Notes under the pieces: generated by a model | Told to the model about the DNA's origin: nothing | The model's input: only the letters and a program-made list of their open reading frames with translations | Database searches by the model: none | Position numbers and translations under genes: made by a program | Shown: positions 55,894 to 64,000 of the stretch, piece after piece | Numbering within the stretch: the first letter of the stretch is position 1 | How the letters are laid out: each line of letters begins with the position of its first letter | Assembly (NCBI RefSeq): GCF_000208865.1 | Contig: NC_018386.1 | Span: 434,001 to 498,000, forward strand | Source of the DNA: Neospora caninum Liverpool | Lineage: Eukaryota; Apicomplexa; Conoidasida; Eucoccidiorida; Sarcocystidae | Direction: 5' to 3' | DNA length: 64,000 bases

Positions 55894-58800
55894 CCTCAGC
55901 GATGTGCCCCAGGTACGGAACGTAAGTTTCCAGTTTTTATTCCCCTTTAATACGCGACCGCAATTTCCTCTATGGAGTGCATATCCACTGCCTAGCACGA
56001 CTAGGGTTTTCCAACTTTTTTGCAAACGGGAGGCACCTGGTTTTGCGAGTGTTTCCGGTCACACAACCCTTTGCTGATTTTCCCGTTCGTGAGCGGTACA
56101 GCCACATGCTCGCTACAGTTGTGCAATCTGTGTCATATTTCCCATCCCCGCCCCTCTTGAGCCTAGCGGCGGTTACGCGGAACAAAACGCCTCTAGCCAT
56201 TCGTGAGAGTGACATTCTTCCTTTCTGATTGCGCCTGTTCGGCTTGTCTGGGAACCGCCGCATTTTGTCTCCTGGACGACACCATTCTGTCTCACCAACG
56301 TCCCAGCTTGGGGCCCACGGAAATCCCGGCGCGTCGGACCAGCCCAGGATTTGCGGAGAGAGAGGAACGCGTTCGCGAGCGCAGCCGCCCCAGACACAGG
56401 GAGACTGCGTCCGTCGTAGCAGTGTCCGTGTCATTTCGTTTGTCTGTGTCCTGGGAACGTCCCCGAAGAATACCTCAAACCGCTCTGTCCAACGACGTCA
56501 CTTCACGCTTTGTCTCTTCAATATTGGCCGATTGAGGGGTAGACTCCAGGGGAGAATCCCAGGAGTCCCAAGCTGATTGCGTCCTTGTCGGCCGGGGGCT
56601 CGAGTGTGTCGAGCAAACCGATTCCGGATCGCCCGCCGCGCGGGTGCCGCGGGTTTCGAGTCAACGTGATTCGGGGCTTACCTTGCGCGGGGGACACCTT
56701 TCCCGAAGCTTTTGTCCCGTGGGATTGACGTGCGCGGGGAAGAAAAAGGCGCGCTCTTGTGGGTTCTTGCCTCGGACTGCGCCCAAGCAAGAGACGAAGT
56801 CCGTCCGGAACTCTCTCGGCGATGCTTCCTGTGCTCTGGAATCCGGGAAGGCCTCTGCTGGCTTCTTTTCTCTCCCGCAGTCCTCGAGAGCCTTTTCCCC
56901 GGCGGGCACCACTTTAGTTTCCTTTCGATTTTCGTGGGCATTTCCCTTTTGCATTTTTTTTTTCACTGGTAAAAGGCCCCCTTTTTTCCTTTTTTTGTAG
57001 AATGCAACGCGGCCATATAATTGCGGCGATGGTCCAGAAACCACCCAGGGAAGGCCACAGTGACCGCATCGTCCGTGCGTGTAGGGACGAATAGGGAAGG
57101 TTTCGTGAGGCGGGAGAGGAGAGACGGCGTGCGCGACAGCCCGGTTTGTGGGCACAGAGGCACACAGGCGGCGCTGGGAGCGAGGACGCGAATGTGCGAT
57201 TCTCATTCCAAGGGGAGTCTGACCGTGCGTCAAGAGCCTAAAGCTTGCAAAATCCTTGCGGGCAGAGTCCTCTTCGCCTTCTGTGAAGGCAAGGAATCCG
57301 CCGGTTCACTTCAGCCTTTGTATACCCGCTGAGATTCTTGCGGTGCGGAAGAACTTCAAGGCGGCTAGAGGGGGAAGAACATAATCCCAGTGGCCTTTAA
57401 ATACTTGTGTGCCGCCCGCCGCTCAGAGAGGGGGGGGGGGGCGGCTTGGTTCTTGTCTCTATACTAAACTTTTGTGGCAAGACTTCTGTCCAGGCGTGTG
57501 GCCCGACCTCACTCAGCTCAGAGCGAGGCGGAAAACTGACATGGGTGCTTTCGGATGAAGTTGCGCATTTGTTTCCGTGGTATTTCTAGCCCGCAAAATT
57601 CGGAACCGTGGGAGTGAAACAGGGCCAGCGATCTGGGTTTCTCACGTGGGGTTAATTGGTATTGCTCCGCCGATTCACTCTAAAGGTCGGCGGGTGCGCT
57701 CTCGATCGTCCAGCGCAAGATCGCACAAAAAGACCCGCCTTTGGACTTCTCTGGACCGCTCTGATATCGGATTCTGGGTTTTCCCCCGCAGGAGTCGGAT
57801 CCGGCCCTTTGTGTGTAAAAAAACATTTTCCTCGCGTTGCAAATACGTCCCAAATTTTTTTCTGGCGTGGAGTCAGGAGAAGGACAGCGCCGCTTTGGAT
57901 GCTGCGGGCGCGCACCAGAAGGCGGCGACTAGGCGGTTTCTCAGGTTGCAACCCCGACAAAGAAGCCGTTCCCTTTTTCGCTTTTTGGGGGCAGAAAGAC
58001 AGGACTTTTGTCGCCGCGCCTTGGGTTCTGCGAAAAGGCACTGGACTGCCCTGCTGCCTTGTGCGCCTGGGCATCCCTGGGGTCGATTCGCCGCTGTCGC
58101 ACGAGCGAGGACTCTTGTACAGACGAGGCTCACCGGGAGAACAGAGGGGGACTGGAAATGACTCGTCGATTCTCTGGCGGGCGGGACGCCGCGGAGGGAA
58201 ACCTACCGCTTCATCGATTCGCGTGTTCAGATTAAGTTAACCCATTTTTTGCTGGGTTTTCCTCTCCGTGCCTCGCTGAGACCGTGTCCTCCGTGTTTGT
58301 TTCCTCTTGTTCGCGGCCACCACGCGCTCTGGCGTTAGCTTTTTTCTCCAATCCGGTGGCATGTCGAGGAATACTTTTTTTAGGCGCGTCTGCTGCAGTT
58401 TCGAGCCGTCCACGGCGAGTGGCGGTCTGCGCTGAGAAGGCGAGTGACGAGCGCAGCTGCGCGATTTGTGGTCCGTTTTTGCTGTTCCCAGTTCGGTGGG
58501 ATAGGATCTCCAGCGTAAATGTGTTTTGTTTGGGGCTGAGACAGGAGGCTGGTGCCCACGGCGCTGGACGCAAAAACCTACGGGGGGGAGGCAGGTTGAG
58601 AAGCCGTGCAAAGCCCTGACGGCATACTGCTCGCCCAGGCAAGGATTCTTGTGGGGCGTTCTTTGAAAGTTGTTGTGTTTGCCATTTACGTGACGGGAGT
58701 CAGGATTCGCAATCTGGTCTCTGAGGTTCGCGCGGGTCTCTTGAAACGCCTTTTTTCTGTCACCTGCAGCCTTGATGCCAAGCCAGGATGTACGTAATGT

Positions 58801-59479
58801 GCGATACAAAGATACCAAGGTAGCACGTATGCAGCGCCGAAGAGGCATATTTGTTGCTCCTCTTGGCGACGTTTTCCGTGTGACACGCAGGCGTGCCTGT
58901 AACTCTTGGATGGCACCTGTTTTTCCAAGTGGGCCCGCAGGCTCGAGGCTGGTACCTTATTTGGATTCCGTGTCCCAGTTCTCGTTTATATAGTGCGGCG
59001 TCGGTGACGCTGTTAGTCTGACCCTAGTGCAAGACGTGTCATGTAAACAGACGCCCCCGCCGAAGACCTTCCTTCGTTTTGTGGGTCGGCTTTCTGCACA
59101 GCAAACCGTTTGTGCGTGCCCGGCGCTTAGGTCAAGTCACCCAGGCAGCCGTAGATGAGCGCAGATCCTCAGGGCGGCAGTCACCTTCCTGGTTACGAAT
59201 ATTTTGTAATGCTCCTGACGAGGCGAAAAACGTGCGTTCGAGGACGTTCACATGTATACGTCTGTTTGCAACGTCCAACCGCTTTGAAGAAGGGGTTTTC
59301 GGCTGGCATATTGTTGACGGCGCGGTGAACAGCGGACACCGTGCGTTTCAAAAGGCGCCGCCGCGGCCTCTGTCTACACAGTTTGAGGGTGCGTTACTTT
59401 TTCGGTGACCGGTTCTCGTTCTGTGCGCTGTTTCTAAAAAAGGTGTAGACTCCCCTTTCCTGCCGCTCCGGTTCTTGCC
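55894..59479. other. Region upstream of the large open frame; unresolved 5' exons possible
   Basis: About 3.6 kb. The left part (to ~56450) may contain 5' exons and promoter of the minus-strand gene ending at 54008. The remainder up to 59479 has no supported coding segment and probably holds the promoter and 5' UTR of the large plus-strand gene. Plus-strand frames at 57577-58240 are Arg/Ser-rich and lack splice or domain support. A run of 12-13 guanines occurs at about 57429-57441. Confidence 0.4.
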
Positions 59480-62400
59480 ATGACGGGCGCCGGCAGTGAA
59501 CGGGATGGGTGCTCAACGCTGCCGTCCGGCAGACTGGAGACAACAGCCGAGAAACTGATTTCAGGTGACGACTTTCCTTCTCTCGAGACAGGTGTAGGAG
59601 GTTTCTCGGGTCAAGACAAACGTCTGAGAAGCGCCAAAACGGTCGAATGGGCAAGCACTGGGATGGACGCTGCCTCGGCGAACCAGCGAGACCCCCCCCC
59701 CGTCCTGCCTCTGCTGAAAGAAGATCAGAGCCAGGCACTGTCGTCGATGGCGCTTTGGCAGAGACGCTTACCGACGGAGATCGCCGAGGGACTTCAGCCG
59801 TTCCCGCCGACTCCTCGAACCCCTACTTTGTTGCGGGACGCGAGCTCCGGCGCAATCAGCGGCTTGACCGGCACGGCGACCGGTGGAGATGAAACGCGCA
59901 CCGAAGGAGTGACGAGGTCTGAATTGCGACAGGTCGTTCACCTGAAGGCAAAGATTGACGTTCACGGAGCTGAGAAAACGACAGCAGCGACGACGGATCT
60001 GGATGGCCGGGAGCTCGACCGAGTGCACAACGTTGAGGCCGAAACCAAGAACGAGGGTTCGAAGGAGGCGGGGAGAGAGACTCATGGCCGTGCACCGTGC
60101 AGCGCGGCGCCGCACCTTGTCGGAGGCTCCGAGGATGCAGAGGGGATGCGAAAACGCAGCTCCTTCGCCTCGTGTGCGTCAGAACCGACGCAGCCTAGTT
60201 TCGACAGTGCCGCGAGGGGCGACGCGCCAGTGGAAGGTGTAAATAGCTCTCGAATCAGGCCACAACCTGAGTCTGTTTCGCAGGTCGATTCAGGTGTGGT
60301 GAGCATCGAGGGAAACGCGGGGGCGAGTCTTTTGAACTGTCGGCTGCATGCAGGCCCAGTGTCCACGCCGGTGTCCAGAGCCCAAGAGCAGAACAGCTTG
60401 CAGTTGCCTCAATTCGGGAAGGAATGGGGAAGGTCGTCTGGTCTGGACTGTGGGGGTTCTGGCGACGACACGGGCAAAGCTGACGTGCCCGGCGATGGGA
60501 GCGGCCCTGTGCCAAGCGGCATGAGAACGAAAGACGCGGATGTCGAAGAACCCGCGGGCGAGGAACTCTGGAACTCGATCGGCAAACCGGTCTCAGCCGC
60601 GCTTTCCTGTTCCCTCTCGTCCGCCATTTTGAAGTCGAAGAAACAGTTGACTGTACCGCAGCCGCCGCCGCTCGTTCGGAGTTTCATCTGCCGTGTGTTT
60701 GCGGCCCAGCTGGCTCACGAGAAGGCGCTCCTTCTGCAGGTATTCGTCGATGCACTCCCGCGGCTGGAAGCGGAGATTCGCCAGCAGCGCGCTGCGGCGC
60801 TCGGCGGCGACGCAAGTCAAAGTCCGCTTCCATACGCTCGCAACCTCGGTGGTTTGCTCAGCCAGATCCGCGCAGGCGAGGAAGCCTCTGGGTGCGAGAC
60901 CCCGGGCCAGGCGGGCACGCCGACCGCAGATGTCAGCGCAAGGGAAGCGACTTTCGCGCGCATTCGCACGGCGCGCGGAAACGCCGGGCACCTTGCACTG
61001 CAGCTGAAACACCACCTGCTCTCGCTTGTCTCTTACCTCCAACAGCGCGTGGAAGGTGGATCTCTGTCTGCGAACTCGACGTCGCCGAACACGCCCTCTT
61101 CCCGTGACGGCGCGGACCCGCTGGCAACGCTCGGCTCATCGGCGGTGTTTGGGTTCCACAAGCGGCAGCTCTACGAGGCGGAAATTGCGTTGCTGCCGCG
61201 CGAGTGCGTCGCAATCGCGGACGGACAGGCGAACCCTATCAGTGAGCATCCAAAGGCCGCCGACGCGAATGGGCCAGGATCAGTCGCGAATCTTCAGTCG
61301 AGCGAGGAGCCTCAAACGCAAGGTGCGGGTCCCCACGCCGAGTCCCACCCAGAAAAACAGGCACCGCCAAGTGGGGACCCGGCTGCGCCTCTTGGCGATG
61401 GCGTCGAGTGCCGGGGGCACGCTCCTGCGTCCGCACACGACAGCGGGACTCTAGGCGCTCTGAGCGAATCCAAGGACGACGGCGCGGAGTCGGAAAAGAA
61501 GGGCGGCCTGGAAATGTCCTCTGGCGCTGCGTCTCTCGGCGAGCGTCCCGAACGTCTGCTTGGTCAGGTGTTGGGCGCCGAAGAGGAGGTGCTCCGGGGC
61601 TTGCCAGCGTGCATGGTGAACTACCTCCTTATCTTCATGGATGTGCTGGTCCTGTTGTGCGTGGATCCGAGCGCCTTAGCGACGGCGGCAGCTGCGCAGA
61701 TGGGGAAGAGGGCCGCAGAGAACGAAGGCGAAGGGACGAGCCAAACACGCGCAGCACCGGGCGCCTCGGGCGACGGTGCCCCGGCGAGCAGCGACAGTGG
61801 AGAGGGCGAAGAAAGCGGCGTCCTGCATTCGGGAACGGAGATTCTGTCCGAGCGCACCGCTGAGGGCGCCTCTGCAGACGCGTTGTCCCAGCATGCGACG
61901 CCCGAACCGGTGCGTGCCGCCTCTGCGTTTGACGCGGAGGACGAGGGGAAGGAGACAATGGCACGCGGCGCGCACGTGATCCTCTCAGTGGCGGTGGAGG
62001 TGGCGATGCGCGGCGCGTTGCGGAGCTTAGAGGAGCTCCGGAGCGTGCACAGTGAAAAGGCGAACGTGCTGTCGAGGGGACGAGACGAACACTTGCTGCT
62101 CCTGGAGCACGTCCATCGAGATTTCGGATGCCGACCCTACGGAGGGGAGACGATCCGAAAGGAGGATGCGGTTAGCCCGTCGACTGCCTCTCGGGCAAGA
62201 ACCCCCGGCCATCGAGACAGCTCCACCTGCGCAGCGTCCACGTTTTCCTCGTCCTCGTCGGTAGGCTCCTGGGGACCGGACGCTTCGCCGAGAGCCGCCG
62301 TAGGCACGGACGAACACGCGTTCAGCCGAAACGAGCAGTGTGTCTCGCATGAAGCGGGGCGTCCTCTCTCAGGCTTTGGCGTGCACGACGGTGCACGGGG

Positions 62401-64000
62401 GGCGGGGAAAGCCAAGCCGTGCCTTGATTCCCAACTGCATGAGCGCGGCAGCGTCGGACACGCCTGGGACGCGGATTCACCTGGTAAAGGAAAAGCGGAG
62501 GAGGAGTTGGGCGATGGAACCGAACCTTTGGACCCCGAATCTATGCTGTTCTTTGCGCCGCTGTACTCGAGCATTCCGCCGTCGTGTCTGGGCGATGAGG
62601 ACATTCCTAGGAAGGAGAAAGCGAGACAGAGGTGGGCAGCGGGGGGCGTCTTTCCTGAAGACACGGCCCAAGGGGTGTTCGCCCATGCCGACGGCGCGCA
62701 GCCCTATTTCGGCGCTGGTCCCGTGCGCCCAAGCAGACTTGCGAGTCTGGAGGAGCTGCAGAGTTTGTGGGGTGATCTTCTGAACCCTTCGTTTCCAGAG
62801 GGAAAATCTGCGTGGCAGGCAAGCACTCGTGGAGATGCCTCGCCGCCGTACTCTTTCCTCTGGAGGAAGGAAAGACTGCGCGAGACCTTGCCACTCCTGG
62901 ACGGTGACTGTGCGCCACGAGGACATGATGGAAAGTTCACGAGCCGTAGTGGGGAATTTTCGGCGCGAAGCCCTGTGCGAGCGGACACTGAAGGGGATGC
63001 CGGAGTCCTGTTTGCCGGTGTCCCCTCGAGGGCAAGCAAGCGAACACGGTTGGAGCATCTGGATGAAGATATGCGGAATCCGGCGGGACAGCGCGGCGGT
63101 TTCTCAGAGGAGCACAGGGAGAAAGGGGATCGAGAAGAAGGGAGAGAGACCCTGAGACGCGCATCCTCGTTCACGATGGAGACCCGCCGCAGGAGGGCTG
63201 GCCTCGTTGATGACGTCCCCTTCTCTGGCTCAGATGGGCGGGGAGCCGAATGGCCCAACTCGAGCAAGTGGCGGCAGCGGGATCCGCGCGAAGCCTCTGG
63301 CCGACGCCTCTATTCCCAACCCTGTTCACCGTCTTGTGAGGGCTGTGAATCGTGCCTCGGCCTTGCGGAGTCGGCGGAGGACTGCGTGGAATCGCGTGTC
63401 GTCAGCGAGTTCCGTAAGGAGCGGTTGGGATTTCCAGGCGCAGGAAGTCTCGCAGGTGGCCGTGCGTCAAGGGGGGATGGCGCTGACGAGGCGTCTTCAA
63501 GTCCAGTCTACGCGGGCAACAGCCTCCTGCCAAGCGGGCGCTCGGGCAGTGCTTCGCCCGCTTGCTCGCTGGCGAGTGGACAGGTGTCATCGAGACTCAG
63601 CCACGCGTCCCTGGACTCAAGTTGCGCGAACGGCGTGTTTTCCGGCGCCTCCGGTGCTCGACGAACCGGCGGGCAGACTGCGTCGCGGCGCGGCGTCTGC
63701 GGATCCCCTGCAGAGGATGGTTTGATGCATCAAGAGGCGGGGATCAAAGCTGCGCTGGGGAGGGCTGCCGGTTCTCTCCGCTCGGGCGGAGGGGATCCTA
63801 CGGCCCCCCAAGGCGCAGGCTCCCAAGGTGCGAAAAAGACGTCGCTGTCGGCGGGTAGCCGACGAGGACAAACCAGCGGTGCGCACGGATCGGCGGGCGA
63901 CAGTGCGGGGGCGCGCCTGACGAAGGCAGGTGGAGGTGAAGCCAACGGTTCCCCGCTGGACGCGGAGGAAATGGACACTGGCCATGACACTCGGCGGCCC
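59480..64000 (+). CDS. Large unrecognised protein, partial (C-terminus beyond the window)
   Basis: From ATG 59480 the frame is open for 1507 codons to the last base, with strong G/C third positions throughout. An in-frame TAA lies about 46 bases upstream, so this is the first ATG of the frame. Most of the protein is low-complexity Gly/Ala/Ser/Glu/Arg. Two more ordered parts stand out. Residues ~395-560 are mostly helical (FAAQLAHEKALLLQVFVDAL, LRHHLLSLVSYLQQRV-like). Residues ~705-735 contain a hydrophobic stretch (MVNYLLIFMDVLVLLCVD) that could be a buried helix or a membrane segment. There is no signal peptide. A run of ten C at 59692-59701 codes for three prolines. No family recognised; the length, lack of introns so far and composition are typical of lineage-specific coccidian proteins. 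Confidence 0.78.
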   Translation, partial: MTGAGSERDGCSTLPSGRLETTAEKLISGDDFPSLETGVGGFSGQDKRLRSAKTVEWASTGMDAASANQRDPPPVLPLLKEDQSQALSSMALWQRRLPTEIAEGLQPFPPTPRTPTLLRDASSGAISGLTGTATGGDETRTEGVTRSELRQVVHLKAKIDVHGAEKTTAATTDLDGRELDRVHNVEAETKNEGSKEAGRETHGRAPCSAAPHLVGGSEDAEGMRKRSSFASCASEPTQPSFDSAARGDAPVEGVNSSRIRPQPESVSQVDSGVVSIEGNAGASLLNCRLHAGPVSTPVSRAQEQNSLQLPQFGKEWGRSSGLDCGGSGDDTGKADVPGDGSGPVPSGMRTKDADVEEPAGEELWNSIGKPVSAALSCSLSSAILKSKKQLTVPQPPPLVRSFICRVFAAQLAHEKALLLQVFVDALPRLEAEIRQQRAAALGGDASQSPLPYARNLGGLLSQIRAGEEASGCETPGQAGTPTADVSAREATFARIRTARGNAGHLALQLKHHLLSLVSYLQQRVEGGSLSANSTSPNTPSSRDGADPLATLGSSAVFGFHKRQLYEAEIALLPRECVAIADGQANPISEHPKAADANGPGSVANLQSSEEPQTQGAGPHAESHPEKQAPPSGDPAAPLGDGVECRGHAPASAHDSGTLGALSESKDDGAESEKKGGLEMSSGAASLGERPERLLGQVLGAEEEVLRGLPACMVNYLLIFMDVLVLLCVDPSALATAAAAQMGKRAAENEGEGTSQTRAAPGASGDGAPASSDSGEGEESGVLHSGTEILSERTAEGASADALSQHATPEPVRAASAFDAEDEGKETMARGAHVILSVAVEVAMRGALRSLEELRSVHSEKANVLSRGRDEHLLLLEHVHRDFGCRPYGGETIRKEDAVSPSTASRARTPGHRDSSTCAASTFSSSSSVGSWGPDASPRAAVGTDEHAFSRNEQCVSHEAGRPLSGFGVHDGARGAGKAKPCLDSQLHERGSVGHAWDADSPGKGKAEEELGDGTEPLDPESMLFFAPLYSSIPPSCLGDEDIPRKEKARQRWAAGGVFPEDTAQGVFAHADGAQPYFGAGPVRPSRLASLEELQSLWGDLLNPSFPEGKSAWQASTRGDASPPYSFLWRKERLRETLPLLDGDCAPRGHDGKFTSRSGEFSARSPVRADTEGDAGVLFAGVPSRASKRTRLEHLDEDMRNPAGQRGGFSEEHREKGDREEGRETLRRASSFTMETRRRRAGLVDDVPFSGSDGRGAEWPNSSKWRQRDPREASGRRLYSQPCSPSCEGCESCLGLAESAEDCVESRVVSEFRKERLGFPGAGSLAGGRASRGDGADEASSSPVYAGNSLLPSGRSGSASPACSLASGQVSSRLSHASLDSSCANGVFSGASGARRTGGQTASRRGVCGSPAEDGLMHQEAGIKAALGRAAGSLRSGGGDPTAPQGAGSQGAKKTSLSAGSRRGQTSGAHGSAGDSAGARLTKAGGGEANGSPLDAEEMDTGHDTRRP

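Noticed and set aside
1..64000. CRISPR arrays, insertion sequences, rRNA or prokaryotic operons
   Set aside because: None seen; gene structure is that of an intron-rich eukaryote.

Overview
The window reads as nuclear DNA of a coccidian apicomplexan, most like Toxoplasma or a close relative (Neospora, Hammondia). Genes are spread out and intron-rich. Splice sites are mostly G|GTAAG/GTGAG...CAG. Exons are GC-rich and strongly G/C at third codon positions. Proteins carry long low-complexity Ser/Ala/Glu/Arg insertions, and introns and intergenic DNA hold (TA)n microsatellites. There are no bacterial operons, Shine-Dalgarno sites, CRISPR arrays or insertion sequences. Species assignment is inference from this style plus the gene content.

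Layout. 1-1.6 kb: an unresolved coding-like region. 3.0-6.4 kb, minus strand: three compact multi-exon genes, each with a hydrophobic N-terminus or clear signal peptide, none recognised. 7.36-8.15 kb, plus: a protein with a C-terminal Cox24/mS38-type basic domain (mitochondrial ribosome), converging with a 58-residue two-exon minus-strand gene. 9.6-16.6 kb, minus: CCZ1 in ten exons. 20.1-25.0 kb, plus: an FAD-dependent aromatic-ring-type monooxygenase in seven exons. 28.9-37.7 kb, plus: DNAAF5/HEATR2-like HEAT-repeat protein in ten exons. 38.4-40.0 kb, minus: PIG-P in three exons. 42.2-49.0 kb, minus: FTSJ3/Spb1 rRNA methyltransferase in nine exons. 50.9-53.9 kb, plus: the ER SNARE USE1 in three exons. 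54.0-55.9 kb, minus: 3' exons of an unrecognised gene. 59.5 kb to the end, plus: an uninterrupted open frame of 1507 codons that leaves the window.

The named genes do not form one pathway. CCZ1 (Rab7 activation with Mon1), USE1 (Golgi-to-ER fusion) and PIG-P (first step of GPI synthesis) serve endomembranes. FTSJ3/Spb1 serves 60S ribosome maturation in the nucleolus. The mS38-like protein serves the mitochondrial ribosome. DNAAF5 serves assembly of axonemal dyneins, which in a coccidian points to the flagellated male gamete. Exon models were built by joining frames at GT...AG sites with matching phase and by recalled family similarity. No alignment or RNA evidence was available, so every boundary is a prediction.

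The most interesting parts are the tandem small secretory-type genes at 3.0-6.4 kb, a diverged inverted pair of ~57-bp elements around the 5' end of CCZ1, the 58-residue gene tail-to-tail with the mS38-like gene, and the unrecognised gene at 54-56 kb.
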